DNA of 64,000 bases, taken from the NCBI GenBank assembly GCA_011634665.1, contig WAEK01000003.1:1272501-1336500 (forward strand), written 5' to 3'. The notes below the pieces were generated by a model, which saw only the letters and a program-made list of their open reading frames with translations, did not search any database and was not told where the DNA came from. The first letter of the stretch is position 1. Each line of letters opens with the position of its first letter. The translations under genes and the position numbers were made by a program. Of the stretch, positions 42,960 through 56,527 are shown one piece after another. Origin of the DNA: Mortierella sp. BCC40632 (lineage: Eukaryota; Mortierellomycota; Mortierellomycetes; Mortierellales; Mortierellaceae).

Positions 42960-45900
42960 GGATCAAGAGAAACAAGGGAATGAAGAGAGTGAAAGAGTGA
43001 AAAAGAAGAATGAGAGACGACGGCAAAGGAGCCGCGCTTTATATCTGCGAGGAGACAATGTTCTGTGCAGGCGCAGGCGGGCCGCCCAACCCCCTTCAGG
43101 ACTAAATACCCACCTTACTCTGTCCAGTAAATGACCAAGGACTGGTCAGCAAGGCCTCATTCCATGCTTGCTCTTGCCTCTATAGAGCTCCTTTCTTCTC
43201 TACCCTTCTGCATCCACACTCAAGAGGGCCGACGTCCTCGGTTGCCTCCAGTATGCACACTTGGGTACGTGCTTCGGGTTGAGTCCACTCGGGAAATAGG
43301 GACAAGCAACAAGAGCATTGGCCTGTGCTGGCTCTCGCTCCCTCTTTCTTTCTTTCTTACTTTCTTTCTCTTGCTCTCGCCCATACTACCGCGCGAGAGG
43401 GTCCTACACGCGCGGTAATGTCTCTGCCCTTCTTTGTCTTGGATGCAAAGAAGCGCCCACAAACTATTGCCATGGGTTGTAATCACTTTCCTTCCCCCCT
43501 TTTCCATTTTCTGAGATCTTGCTCTTGCTCTTGCTCTCACTCTCCCTTTCCCCCACAGACACACACACTCCCTCGCTTTCTCGCTCTCTCTCTCCGCTCA
43601 CTCGCTCATTTACTTTCTCTCTTTGCAATCCCGTGTGCGAGTTGTGCCAAATACTCATCGGTCGGTACTTGACTCGTACAACTCAGTGATCTTTGGTGCC
43701 GCATCGGGCTGGCCAAAGAGGCAGAAGCCATCCGCCAAACCATAGAGTATCCTTCGCTGGCTTGTTCAGATACCCCATCAAAGTGGCCAGGCCTCAACAG
43801 TCCACAGCGAGAAGGTTGTGATCTGCGAAATGTTGGTCAGAAGGGACCTCCGGGTGGGGCCAACAACACACTCCCTTGTGTGCTGCGTGCGTGCGGGGCG
43901 AGGTGTGCCTCCCTCTGTTCTTGCATGAATCCTCTTTATTTGCACTTGTTTACACTGACAAGGATACATCCCTTAGAAACCGATGACCCTACTCTAACCC
44001 TTTCTCTGCTGCTCGGCCCTTGTCTATCAGCCTCTCGCTTTCTTTCTATTCTTCCATACACTTCAATTGGACCGCAGCCCTCTCTCTTCTGTCGAGTACT
44101 CTCTATACGCTACTCTACTCTCCCGACCCTCTGTCCTCTCTCTCTCTTTTACTCTCTCAGTCCACCCTGTTCCCTCATTCTTCCCTTTCCTCCTCCCCTC
44201 CCTTCCCAATCGCCCTCCCGCCTATTTTGTTCGCCTCTCAGTCCGGATAGAGGCTTCTGCTGGGCTTGGAGTCTTGCCTAAAAGAATAGGCTACCGTTTT
44301 CATCTTCGTTTGTGCCAATTGTGTGTCATGGAGTGTTGAACGTGCAGACAGAAGACTTCTTTACATTGCTAGAAGGGCACGGGTTATGGATCGCCTTCTG
44401 TTGAAGGCAGCGTTAGCTTGGATCAATTAAATGGTGCTATCACGCCTCCTAATCACTTTGTTGTCTCCAATTCACTACTGAGTGAACTGGGACAACCCGG
44501 ATCGCTCTTTCTTTTCTCGGACCATTTACTCAGGTCTGTTTAACACTACATCGCTCTATCTATCTAGCAACGGCTACTGCGAACAGGGAGCAATAGCCGA
44601 GGAGAGAATGAGGGTATGAACAAGGAAGGGGAAAAAAAAGAGAGCGAATGAATTCAAGAAATGAAGAGAGATCTTCTATCCTCCAGACTTTTCTTTTCTT
44701 CCTTGCTTGCGGTCTTTGACCCCTGTCGATGCTCCTGATCCACACCCCTCGTCAACCCAGAGAGTTGAGCAAGCGAGTAAATGTGAAAAGGAAAAAGGTC
44801 GCGCACCCTGGAACCCATGATCCTCAGACTCCACTCGCTTGTTTGCCCTTCTATCCATCCCCCCTTTTTTATCCGTTACGCACTCGGTTTCTGATCCTGC
44901 ATGGTCAAGTTTTCTTTTTTTATTACCATTGTTTTCATTTGTCGTGAAGATATCGATCCAATGGGCCTGCCTGTTGGACAAGGCAGTAGCCTGTAGTTTG
45001 CCCACCGACTGCTCCCGCTGGTCTTGCCCCGGTCAAGTGGATTTGCCCCGATAGGAACCGGGAGCAATCATACCCCACAAAGTAAACCTACACTGAACCA
45101 GGAGTGATGGGAGAGTCACCGGAAGGAGGGGAAATGTGTGCGGCATAGAGGCCGGGGAATGAAGTATCCTTGGTTCGGTATGTCCAGTAGACATCCTGGA
45201 GAGAGGGTTAGAACAAGCAGCGCTTTTTTTTATCTCCTCGCCCTGGCGCTGGCTTATGCAACCCGAACCTCCTCTCATTCTCTGTCTATGATCGAAAAAA
45301 AAAAAAAAAAAATACGGAGCAAAGGTGCCAGTACCAAAGCATCTCTCTCGAGCTCGCAAGAGGCAGCTGATCCCGCACGCCATATTCCAGGCGTGGTCCA
45401 GATAGGTTGGAGGCTCTCCTTACTCTTATCCTACGTCCTCTGTTTGGCTAGTCAAAAGTGGCCCTTGTTTTTGCGCAATCGTGCATTGGGATATTAACCT
45501 GTCCGATGGCAATAATGCAAGGGCGCATTTCGGGCGTTCGAGTTTTGACCGAAAAGGGCACTCTCTCAGGGAACTCTGGCCGGGTGCGTATGCCTATGGA
45601 AGGTTAAAAAAAGCCCAAACGGAGTGTCTGAGAAGAAGAGAGAGGAAAAAGATAGAAAGGCGGTAGGTTCTGCTTTCGTACAATGCTTGTCTCCGTCATC
45701 GAAAAAAAAAAAAAACTGAAATGACGATGGCGAGAGGAATCTTGCATCCTCTGTGTCAAGTCGTGTCGTGCTCGTGTCTTCACTCGGAGCCTGTCTCTTG
45801 GTCATTCTTCTCTTCCCTCCCCCTTTCTTCTTTCTCTCCCCTGGCCTGACTCTCTCGTACCGTCGAACGAAGCAAACTTTGTGCAGGATCGTTCTCAACA

Positions 45901-47770
45901 GGACATGCAAAAGCGGCAGACGAAAGGACTGGAAACAGACCAATACATAGGCTGGAGTACTCGAGCGCAGGTACAACACGCGCACTCCAATGATCTGTCC
46001 ATGGCTCCTGCCACTCTCGCGCCTTGCTCTGCTTACCTACTCAACGTTTCGGGTAGCTTGTACTGGTTCAGCCAGGCTATAGAGGACTGTAAGTGTCTGC
46101 GGAGGCCTCGGAAGAAAGTAATATGAAAAACGAACAGACGACGTCAGCTCTATTGCCTCGGCTTGAGGATTTGCAGGAAAGTGGTGAAAGCGCTGAGGCA
46201 GGGGGAAGGGGAGGGGAAGGAAACGATACTGGGGCAGTAGGTGGTAGAGTCAGGAGTCGGGGAGAATATCCAGAGGTTATGAATATGTGGTTTCCGTTGG
46301 TCCTATTCTCAAGCAATGATTTGGGCCTCTCAAGCCAAGGCATGGATGGGTTGGTCCTACCTCTTTGTAGAACTGTAGAACGAGACATGAACGCTGGTCA
46401 GAACGCGTATCGCGTGCATTGAATGTTTTACATCTTCCGTTCATTTCTCAATGTTCCTTGATCTTCCCTGTACAGCGAGCATCGTTCCTCTTTTGGCATT
46501 GTCCCTGTCCCCGGTTCATCATAGATACTGTCTCCTTGCTCCTCATTCTCTTTTGCCTGCAGGCGTGCTCACACATACTCTTTCCCTTTTGCTTTCCTCC
46601 CTTTCTTGTACCATCGCTTTGAACCCAGGCGTTAAAAGTGCTTTCTTCACGAATTTGTCTTCATTCTCAACGCCATCGGCAAACGCCAGGAGTTTGCTCT
46701 GCATGGCTGGGCGAGGGCGGTGCACCCTCGTTCAAGCAGAAAAGCAAGATGGCCTTGTCACCTAGGCTGGCCTGGATGGCATCTCGCCCCCTTGGCCCTC
46801 TCCCACCTTTGTCCTCGCCACCTTTGCCCTCTCCACCTTTGCCCCTTACCCCACCTTTTGCACCCAAAGTAGACGAGCCTGAAATCTGCACGCGACCATT
46901 CAACAGAACGCTCGCTTCGACCAGGCAATGGAGATGGGGCCTAGACTCTTGGCTTTGAAAAGAGAGCGGCCAGAGTCTGACCAACAGCTATACGGCCCAA
47001 ACGGTCAATAGCCGTCCGGTAGCCTGAGGTCCGAACGCGCGCGCGCTCCCTCTCCCTTTCTCTTTCCCTTTCTTTCCCTCCCTCTCTTTCTCTCTCCCTC
47101 CTCCTCTCTCTCCTTTGTTCTTTGTTACTCAAGGGATCAAAAGGCACAAGGCCGCAGTTCAGTCATGAACGATTCGTTGGCCCTCGTTTGTACACTGCTC
47201 CATTGCTGCCTCTCCACTCGAGTTCTGTCTCTTGCCGCTCTCTCTCTCTCTCTCTCGCTTGTTCATGCAAAATGGCGATCCTTCGGGTCAATTCTGTCCC
47301 TTTTGTCTCCTTGCTCTTCTCTTTCCCTCTTTCTCCTTGGCCCGTCTCCTTTCCACTAGGGTGCTAGGAGAGAGGCGGGAGAACAGAATGGGCGTTCCTC
47401 TCCCCTTTCTTTTTCCCTCGAAAACTGTTTCCCGCCAAAATGCTCCTCTCTCTCTCTATCTCTCATTCTTGCAAACACCTTTGGCCTCAGGCCTATTCTC
47501 TTTCTTTTATTTACAATTTCACGCATCCTTGATGTTCTCGTATCTAATACGAGCAGTGTCACTACAGATCCATCCATGAATCCCTTTTGCACCCATCAGA
47601 AGGCAGTACCCTTTTCAAGGGCAAAAAGGGGAGGAAGAGGAGAGTGGCCAAAGACTCCCAGTACTCGGTTGAGTCGTGGCTTTTTGCTCCTGCAGTTCTT
47701 CTCAGCCACTTGGGCGCCACGCGCCACCAAAAGTCGTCCTGGGTGTCCATTTGTAAGCCCGCGCCCTTTC

Positions 47771-47775
<5 letters not shown>

Positions 47776-47812
<37 letters not shown>
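47776..47812. repeat. (CA)n microsatellite
   Basis: About 18 perfect CA units. Confidence 0.95.
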
Positions 47813-47816
<4 letters not shown>

Positions 47817-48434
47817 CCTTTTCTTTTGTCTCTATCTTTCTGTCCACCAAGCCAAGAGGGTACTTTGGGTGTGATTGTTGACGACGGACTGCACGACTGT
47901 TGTTTATTCGTGAGCCAATTGGTCCCTGCTTTCTCATTCTCTCTCACACTCTCTCACTCACTCTCTTTCTCTCCTTTCCAACTCGGTTCTCTAGCCCTCT
48001 TCAACATTGTTGAGCGAGAAAGAGTTCCCTCACGCCTTTCTTTCTTTCTCATCTACCCCTCCTTCCTATCCCCTTCCTGCTCATGACTCTCCGCCCAGCC
48101 TTTTCTTTCTTTCTTTTTTTTTTTTTTTTTTTTTCTCTATTTCTCTCCGCCCAATTCTTCTCCGCACGGTTTCCGCCAATCGGCGAAATTCATAACCGAG
48201 ATAATTAACAAAGAGTCGAACAGAGAAATGCAATGGCGGAAAAGGGAAGGGGCCGATGGCGGGACCCACAGGGGACAAGGACTCATAGAAGCAGAGCGGG
48301 TGCCTTCAAAACAAAACAAGCGAATAAATATTTTACAATGCTCACTTGCAGAATAGACCGCGAGTTTTCAGTGACATTGCTTGGCGCTCGGTAGATGAAT
48401 GTGTACAAAGAGGGAGGAAAAAAAAAAGAAAAGA

Positions 48435-48506
48435 AAGGAGAGAAGGGTTGGAGGCAGTGAGTGGGAAAGGAGAGAAGGGTTGGAGGCAGTGAGTGGGAAA
48501 GGAGAG
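48435..48506. repeat. 32-bp direct tandem duplication
   Basis: The unit beginning AGAAGGGTTGGAGGCAGTGA at 48441 is repeated without change from 48473. It looks like a recent duplication. Confidence 0.9.
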
Positions 48507-51500
48507 AGAAATAATTTGATCTACGTAGAAAATGTTCAGCTGTTTGGGTGTGCGGAACTAAAGGGGGAGATGCTATGCGTCGCGTCCAATTTGTTCTTCT
48601 CTTGAGGTATTGTAAAAAAAAAAAAAAAAAAAAAAAAAAGAAATCGATTGAGGGAGTTATCCCAACCATGTACTCATTCTCCCACATCTAATGTTGTCTA
48701 CAATACACCACAAATACACAACCCCTCCCTCCCCCTTAGTCAAAACTTCTGACTGGACGGTCAAAGACGTCTGTAGAGTGCCGTGATCCAGCACCTTCTT
48801 GTATGGCCCGCTCTCTCTCTTCTGGTAGAAACAGACAGAGCCTCCCCCTCTGTCTTGACGTTTGCGGAGAAGAGGAGGGAGAGAAGAGGGGGAGAAGAGG
48901 AGAGGAGGAGGGGGGGGGAGAATAAAGCGTTTCGTCGAGGACGTTGGTAGAGATCAACAAACCCTCTCGCTGTACGTGAGGCATAAGTTCACGAAAAAAA
49001 AAGAGCAACACTTTGTGGGCGTAATGCAATGCCATGATTGTTTACTTCTGGATAATGCCTCTGGGACCCAGATAGAGCCATTCGTCTCGGCAGTACTAAG
49101 AATCAGAAGATCAAATGCGCCTCTCTCGAGGGCGAAGGAGAAAGGAAGAGAAAAAGAAGAGAGCATGTTTGTTGGCGTACGTGTGTGATCTCATTTTTTT
49201 TTTTTTTTTTTTTTTTTTTGACTAAAAGGATTTTCTCGGCGAGTTTCCTAGAGTTCTTTGGACGAGTTTTGGCTCTGGAGGGGGTTGAATGAACGACATA
49301 AGACCGACTCAAGAACAAACAATACACGCACTAGGCATGCCCCTGTTGAAAAACTGTAAAAAAAAAAAAAAAAATCGACTCAATTACTTCGTGACATTCG
49401 TCCCCTTTGTTTGCTAGCGCTTGGCTAGGCATTGACTTGGCGCTGTCTGGGCGTCTTGAAAAAAAAAACGTTCGTTCTTTCTTGCTTGTCCGTGTTTTCT
49501 CGTTCATATATGCTCTGAACTACCCAAGACAAGGAAAGGTACTTTGGTCCCTTCCCAAAAGGACGAGTAGTTGTCACCTATTTTTGCTCATTTTCATTTT
49601 TTTTTCTACAGCATGGGTAGTCATGGTGTTAATATCTCCAGATTAGTAGTTCCTCAAGGCTCAGGATCGTGTACCTCATTCCACATCTACCCTTGCCAGG
49701 GCCATGCGCTTGAGATCTAGACTCGCACGGCTCAAAATGAAGGGTTTGCTCTGGTACTTCAGTCACGATATTTGATGAGTTCATTTGTGACCATGGTCTG
49801 CAGATGTGTTACCTACACGAAAGCGCGTGCGCTTATTGCTCACTCACTCCCCCACGAAAAAAAAGGATACCCAAGAATGTGTACCTTAGTGAAGAAACCC
49901 ATTTATTTGACCATCCTATAGTCTTGTATCTCTACCATCTGCTCAAGCATAGGCTTACTCTTACCATCTCTTGATCTATCTCTATGACGTTCGGCTTTCT
50001 CGCTCTCCCTGTACTTCCATTTGCTTTTCTCGCTCTCCCTTTCTCTCTTCTCTCTTCTCTCTTTCTTTCTTTCTCTCTTTGTTTATTACTGTTTATAGTT
50101 ATATTGCACACACACGCATACACACATACACACAACACCCCTCCCCCACTTTTCAACTTGACACAGTCAATGGTTTAACATCTCTTATTGCACACAGAAA
50201 GTTAGGGCTTTGAAGCGGTGGGGGGGCTGGTGGTCTAGATACTCAGTCCATGAAAACAGACGGCGTGTGTGTGTTTGTGTGTGTGCATGTGTATGTGTAT
50301 GTGTTTTGGTGTAATGAGCTCCAATGTTCATTTCTTTGAGCGAATTTTGTAAACGGACAAATCGGTTTACCCTTTCCTTTTTGCCTCACTCCATTCAATG
50401 GTTGCTTATTGTGAAGAAGAAGGGAACAAAAAAAAAGGATAAGAATGAGACCAATATGCTTCGTCACATACTTTATGCATTTCTTTTTTGAAAGTCTCTT
50501 CCTTTCTCTTTGCTCGACTACGTCCAGATGCAAGATAGGCACGGACAAAAAGAAAGAAAGAAAAGAAAAAAAGAGAAAGTAATTGAGAGACCCACCCTAT
50601 GATTGTTTCTGCTCTATTCTCCGACAGCGCATTGACTGTTGATCCAAAAGAACTCATCGCAAGCGATAAGGTATATTCGGGGAGCTGGCTCCGACAGTCT
50701 TTAGGAAGAGAGAGAGAGGAAGAAAAAGATGAGCGCAGCGATGTCGTGTCTGTCTTGACTCTATACCTTGTCGAATGTATAAAGAATGATGGTATCCACA
50801 TTTATTGAGTTTCGCCTCATACTAGCCATCAATTGCCATCCAAGCGCAGCATTTCATTCCGCAATCCTATCCGAGAAGTGAGAGTCGCGTTAGGATCGTT
50901 GACAAGCCATCTCTACGACAACCTATGGATGGTCTGCTGAGAAGTTATGTGTGGCAAGCAGCCGCTCCACTCTCTGGTCACATCTCTCTTTTGCCTTTGA
51001 AAGCGGCAGTTCCAGAGATGAGTAAGCTTCTCATGCTGTCTTTTTTCTATTGTGCTATCTTAAATACTGTTCGCTAGAGAGGATCCGATATTAACATTGC
51101 ATGATTCAAGACGATGAGCTCTTTAGTGGGCGATGGACAGTAAAATAGTAGTCGACCATAAACAAACTGAACATTACACAGACGAGTAAGACAGCTTGAA
51201 TTTGGTGGCGTAGGCAAGTCAAGTGGATCCAACATGCTCTGTCAAGAGAGTAATGCCTCCTGAGCGAGAAAGTGTCTTTTTTTGGTGTCGTAAACTTGTC
51301 TTTCGATTGTGCTCCTTCTCTCTTTATCCATTAATTGTCGCTTCTATTCCCATTTCCTTTCATACAAATTCTCAAACCCAGGCGCAATCATCCTTGCACT
51401 GCGATGTTTGTCAATGGTTTTATATGACCGCTGTGAGTATTGAGCATAGTCAACGCCGATCCTTTTGTGTATCTTGCGCTATTCTTGGTTTCAGCTTTTG

Positions 51501-51728
51501 TTGCTGTTTTCTAGTGCTTCTCGCGTTCTTCAGACATTCGTTTTAGTGGTCTGTGGCGCAATTGCGCGTCTCTCCAGGTGGTTGGATTACAGTCGTATTG
51601 AAACCACGCGTGCGGAACAATTTCTTGTCCACTTGAATGGGTGCTTGACTCCAGGAGTACTCAAATAGATATCCCTGGTAACTTCCCTAATGGCTCAAAA
51701 GGTTCACTCTTGGTGATCGAACTGTTAG

Positions 51729-51761
<33 letters not shown>

Positions 51762-52304
51762 CCGAGTGGATTTCTTCTAGACACCCTTTTTAATGTTTAG
51801 TAGCATGGTTCGGATTGTTCCGATATCCTTGCTTACATACATCTGAGTGTTCTTGGCTTTTCCACGACTATCGACGTGGTCTGCTAAATCAAGAAGTAGT
51901 TGCAGGTTAGGGCTTGCTGCGCTGCGTCAAACTCTCCAACCTTGTTCCACTCTGTCACCTGATCGAGAGTCCGCTTTCAACTCATCCCTTTTTTATCTCC
52001 TGAGTCCATCTGTGCCTTTCATCTCTGCATCAGCTCATCTCTTCCTTTGTGGATCACCAATTCCGGCCACTCCTCCCCTGGGAAACCAAAAAAAAAGACC
52101 AATCCTTTCCGTCCATATCTTCTTGACAAATCTCTTGTTTGTCAATCCGACCTTAGCCAACGTAAATGCGCCATATCCTCCTACATTGGCAATGAAGGGA
52201 GTTTCCGCTGTCCAACCCAGACCACATGGAGAAGGAGGATTTCTGATCACACCTCATGAGACAAACTAACGCGACATGTCTTTGCTTTCTTGATCCTCTC
52301 CAGA

Positions 52305-54794
52305 ATGGACAATCCACTGCTCCAGGCCCTGAACCAGACCTTCCTCACCGTCTCACGTGGAGTGCAGGCTGTCCCTGGCTCCGAGATTGTGATCAACTAC
52401 ATCAAGAACTCGTATCAGAATGACCCATTCCGTGTCGTTCTCGAGTTGGGTCTGGCCATCTATGCCATCAAGTACATGCTCTCCAAGAAATACCGCATCG
52501 ACCCCTCTCACATCAAACTGACTGAAAAGGTACAACCATGACAGAAGGAGATGACTAAAAAAAAGAGAGAGGGAGAGAGAGAGGGATGGAGAGCTGGAAT
52601 GGTTACAACGCGCAGTGCGCAAGCTGGTTGCTCATTCGCCGGAGGGAAACAGATGATGATGCCATCTCAGAAGAGCGGAGCGGTAAACCAACACGACTCG
52701 AGTCACTAACGAGTGCGTTTTGTTACCCTTCCTTGGAATAGGAAATCGACGAGCTGGTGGACGAGTGGCAGCCTGAGCCGCTTGTCAAGCCATTCACGAA
52801 TAGGGAACGCATGGAACTTGAATCAAGCCAGATCATCCTCGGGTATGCATATCTCCGAGCCCTATTGAGCGACAGACCGAAGGAGGGAGCGCTCTCCGTC
52901 CAGAGATTACTGTGGATGGAGTAGTGGTGAGATGACTCTTGAATCCAGGCTGACCGTGATTCTTCTGGTATCCTTGGCCGCTTATTTAGATCTCAGGGAC
53001 CAAAGCCAAAGATGCTTTCGACCGGCAAGACCATGCTGAACCTCGCTAGCTCTAACCTTCTCGGGTACAATGACAATGAAAACATCAAGGTAAGAAAGGA
53101 GGATATTCAAGGCGCGGGAACATGTCTGTTTGTGTGACCGAATGTATCCTACATTTGGTTTTTCCTTTCCCTCTCTTCCCCTGCCTCTGTTGCATTCCAC
53201 TGCCAAGAGAGAGAAGAGAGAGAGAGAGACAGAGACTGTAAAAATAATCGCTGGACCCCGATTTTGATTTCCCGGAGTAATGTTCTAACCGAGTCTTCCC
53301 GCTTTGTTCTATCTCGATCGTCCTTTCGATTCGCAATGCCTCTGCCCCCTTTCGGCCTTTCTTGCTGCCCCTTCCCCCACTCCTCCCTTTCTCTCTCCCC
53401 CTCCGCTGACAACCCTTGACATGATGGATCACCCAAACAGAGCAAAGCCGTCGAGATCCTTCACAACTATGGTGTTGGAACCTGTGGACCTCCTGGTTTC
53501 TATGGAACGCTTGGTATGATAAAAAAGGGTCTACCAGATACAGAGCACAAAGATCTACGGCTTCTCTATCAAAAAAAGAAAAAAAAATAGTTCTTTAACA
53601 GCTCATGCTTTTTTTTTATCAACCGTGTAGATGTGCACATGCAATTGGAAAAGGATATTGCACGCTTTTTGGGTACCGAGTCTGCTATTATTTATGCTCA
53701 AGGATTTGCAACCATCTCTTCGGTCATTGCCGCCTTCTCAAAGCGTGGAGACATTATTGTCGCGTGAGTGATCAAGTCTTTTTTTTTTTGGCATTATCTC
53801 CTGGAAAAAGGGTACCTTTGACCCGGAATAACCCACATGCGAGTTTTTCTTGAATGGGCTCTCACCACACACACTCTCTCTATCTCTCTCTGACCTCTTC
53901 CATTCTGTTTCTCAATATAGGGATGATGGATGCAATTTTGCAATTCAAAAGGGCACACAGATCTCGCGCTCGATTATTAAATGGTACAAGCACAACGACA
54001 TGGAGGACCTCGAGCGCGTATTGCAATCCATCCAGAAGGAAACTTCCGTAAGTCCTCACAGCTTGTTTGTCACTTTACATGATCATTTTTGGAATTGTCG
54101 CCACAATCGTGCCCCCCCCCCACCTCCCTATTCCTAATCAAAATCAACAACCATTTGTTAATCCTTACATAGAACAAGAAGCGTCCATTGACTCGCCGGT
54201 TTATCGTGACAGAGGGATTGTTCTACAACTATGGAGATTTTGCACCTTTGAAAAAGATTATGGAACTGAAGCACAAGTACAAGTACCGTCTGGTCCTGGA
54301 TGAGTCTGCTTCCGTGGGCTTGGTTTCCAAGAATGGTCGTGGATTGACAGAAAAATATGGTGTGGATGCCAAGGAGATTGACATGATTGTTGGATCCATG
54401 GCCTACTCATTCTCAGCTGCTGGAGGATTCTGTGCTGGCGCCAAGGAAGTAATTGATCATCAACGTTTGTCTGGTCAGGCCTTTGTCTTCTCGGCTGCTA
54501 TTCCCGCCATGTTGACGGTCTGTGCTTCGGAGGCGATCAAGATTCTGGAGGATGAATCTTTGGGTGGTACAAAGTTGTTGAAGGATCTGCACGATAATGC
54601 AACAGCTTTCCGGAACGTGATTGTTACAGCCCCTCAGGCCATTGAGATGACCTCTGAGGAGGGTTCGCCCATCATGCATCTCCGAGTCCCCTCGCAGGTG
54701 ATCAAGAACTTGGGCATCACAACCAGGGATGACGAAGAGTACCTTTTGCAAGAAATTGTCGACGAGGTAACCTTTCACTCTCTTTTATCCTGAG

Positions 54795-54832
<38 letters not shown>

Positions 54833-55069
54833 ACCTTGAGAGCGATTGAATGACTCTTAACAAATTCACATCCTTTCTTTCTTCTGTAGGTTGCTACCAA
54901 GGACGGAGTGTTGATTACAAGGGCCAAGTATATCGAGTCGCAAGAAATGTTCTTGCCTCGTCCTTCGATCCGCATCTCTGCTTGCTCTAGCCACACACGC
55001 AAGGAAGTGGAGAAGGCTGCTCAGTCCATCAAGACTGCCTTTACCAAGGTCATTGCCAAGCGCAAGTAA
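52305..55069 (+). CDS. LCB1: Serine palmitoyltransferase subunit 1 (Lcb1/SPTLC1)
   Basis: With Lcb2 it makes 3-ketosphinganine from serine and palmitoyl-CoA, the first step of sphingolipid synthesis, at the ER. Eight exons (52305-52529, 52742-52842, 52990-53089, 53441-53513, 53631-53763, 53921-54047, 54173-54766, 54890-55069) give 510 aa with all phases matching. A hydrophobic segment at about residues 43-62 ([16 protein letters not shown]) is the likely membrane helix. The alpha-oxoamine synthase fold follows: [71 protein letters not shown] and [18 protein letters not shown]. The usual PLP lysine is absent: the site reads [14 protein letters not shown]. That absence is normal for Lcb1, since Lcb2 carries the lysine. 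C157 in GTCGPPGF corresponds to human SPTLC1 Cys133, the site changed in hereditary neuropathy. Length is between human (473) and yeast (558). Confidence 0.95.
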
Positions 55070-56074
55070 CTCTCCGGTGGTAGCTCAAGTGCAGCCTGTG
55101 TGTGCATGTGAACACTGGAGTGACTTCTTGAGTGCATGTGTAAATGACTGGAAAGGAGGGAGGGAGAGTTGCTCATGAGCAGCCGTTGGTGTCTTCTTTC
55201 TTTCTTTCTTTTATGCAATCACCATCCGAGGTCTTTTTTTATCTTAGGAATCGTATGTAGTCCTTTCTCTCTCTCTCTCTCTCTTTCTTCTTACATGTCC
55301 ATTGTCATAACCATTACATTACATAATCTTTAATACTTGTTGGGCATTTGATCTCTAATGTTGTGATGATATTTCATCTATCAGAGTGCTGTTTTCCAAG
55401 TCTCCTTCAGTCTCCTTTTTTTTTTTTTTTTTTTTTTTTTCAGTGCAAAAGATCGCTCCTTGTAAAAAAAAATAACTCTCATTGTAGAAGTCCTATTTCA
55501 TGAGCAACAACCGAGTACTTAAAGCAAAAAAAGAGAGATGGATCAACCTCATCCATAGACCTATCAGAAATTTCTTTCGTTCTATGCTTTTATTACTGCA
55601 AGTGAGAGATGAAGGTTGAAATGGTAAAGAGAAGGGTGAGGAGGGTAAAGGATGGACAGAGAGAAAGAGAAAAAAGCGGGCGCTGGCGAGTTTAGGTTGG
55701 TTGCTACACTGTGAAGTTGGAGTGGTGTTTTCATTTCATAAGACTATAGCGCTGAATGACTGGACTGGACTGCACTGACTGACTGATCAACAGATTGGAT
55801 GACTGGATGACTGGTTGATCGACAGAACGAGAGCATAGCAAGTCAGGTAGGAGATCCTTTCATCTTCATTGAGTTGGTCCGAAGCGCTCAATAACTGCAG
55901 GGGTTCTTGGCTGTATTACTCACGAGTCCCTGCTTCCATTATCGATGCTATGGTCTTCCTTTTTGCTGATTTCAGTCTAATCCTGACACCATCGTTCCAG
56001 ATCCATGTTGCTTCCTTCCTCTCTCGACCTTGTGTGCTCACTTCTCTCAAACTAAAAAAAAAAAGAGGGCGAGT
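55070..56074. other. Convergent 3' intergenic region, LCB1 / bL31m
   Basis: Both flanking genes end here. It has (CT)n at 55267-55286, about 24 T at 55418-55440, a short CTGACTGGA-type tandem repeat at 55755-55822 and A runs. No gene seen. Confidence 0.55.
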
Positions 56075-56527
56075 TTACTTCTTCTTCTTGCCCTTGCCTG
56101 ACTGAGGATTGGCCTGGGCAATCTGCTTGGCCGTCAGAGCCTTTCTGTCGACATCGCCACCATCTGCAAAGTCGACCATGTCGCCAAAACCATCCATGTC
56201 GCCGAACTTCTTGGCAAATCGAGAGAGCTGACCGGAATCATCGTTGGACTGACCACGGTTCATGTCTGGGTTCCAGAGAGGATGGTTCCTTGTATCACGG
56301 GTGAGACGGATCTGTGGCCTCGGAGAGGGAGTCCGGAGTGTGAAGGTTGCTCCATTCGAGAGGACAATGGTCTGATCAAAAAGCTCGGGAGCCCTGGTGT
56401 TGCCAGTGGAGATGACTTCAGAAGACTTGGAAGAGGAAGACTTGTGGCGGATGAAAGTGGTCGTGCAGGGCGCTGAGAGTGAGAGCGTTTGCCGAAGAGG
56501 CGCGTATGACCGTGCGAGGAGCGACAT
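56075..56527 (-). CDS. MRPL36: Mitochondrial large-subunit ribosomal protein bL31m
   Basis: Component of the mitochondrial large ribosomal subunit; the yeast gene of this family is MRPL36. A single exon gives 150 aa. The N terminus MSLLARSYAPLRQTLSLSAP is basic and hydroxylated with no acidic residues, as expected for mitochondrial import. The family core follows: ELFDQTIVLSNGATFTLRT, PRPQIRLTRDTRNHPLWNPD (compare the yeast IRLIQDQRNNPLWNPS). A DSGQLSRFAKKFG segment comes next and the C-terminal tail is lysine-rich (GKGKKKK). I chose the start at 56527 rather than the in-frame ATG at 56611 because the presequence begins there; the longer version would add 28 residues that are not of presequence type. 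Its start is 234 bp from the divergent KBL gene, also mitochondrial. Confidence 0.88.
   Translation of the reverse strand: MSLLARSYAPLRQTLSLSAPCTTTFIRHKSSSSKSSEVISTGNTRAPELFDQTIVLSNGATFTLRTPSPRPQIRLTRDTRNHPLWNPDMNRGQSNDDSGQLSRFAKKFGDMDGFGDMVDFADGGDVDRKALTAKQIAQANPQSGKGKKKK

Larger units (their letters stand above)
39394..52304. other. Gene desert, 12.9 kb
   Basis: No reading frame with a recognisable domain or a phase-consistent exon set was found on either strand. Contents: (TG)n at 39419-39475; (GAAGA)n at 39745-39790; (GA)n at 40201-40235 and 37 GA units at 40768-40841; A runs at 41226-41247 and 48614-48639; (GA)n at 42927-42951; (CA)n at 47776-47812; T runs at 48116-48134, 49194-49219 and 51733-51760; small tandem repeats at 42117-42160, 46796-46850 and 48435-48506. 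The left end is the Medusa-like gene start, the right end the LCB1 start, so it holds both promoters. RNA genes without sequence signatures I know could be missed. Confidence 0.5.

Noticed and set aside
46093..46422. 109-codon plus frame in the gene desert (with 46667-46984 on the other strand)
   Set aside because: Composition is not obviously repeat-derived, but there is no recognisable domain, no splice partner and no support from neighbours.
51847..52269. 140-codon plus frame just before LCB1
   Set aside because: Ends before the LCB1 ATG in another frame; no domain. More likely LCB1 leader/promoter.
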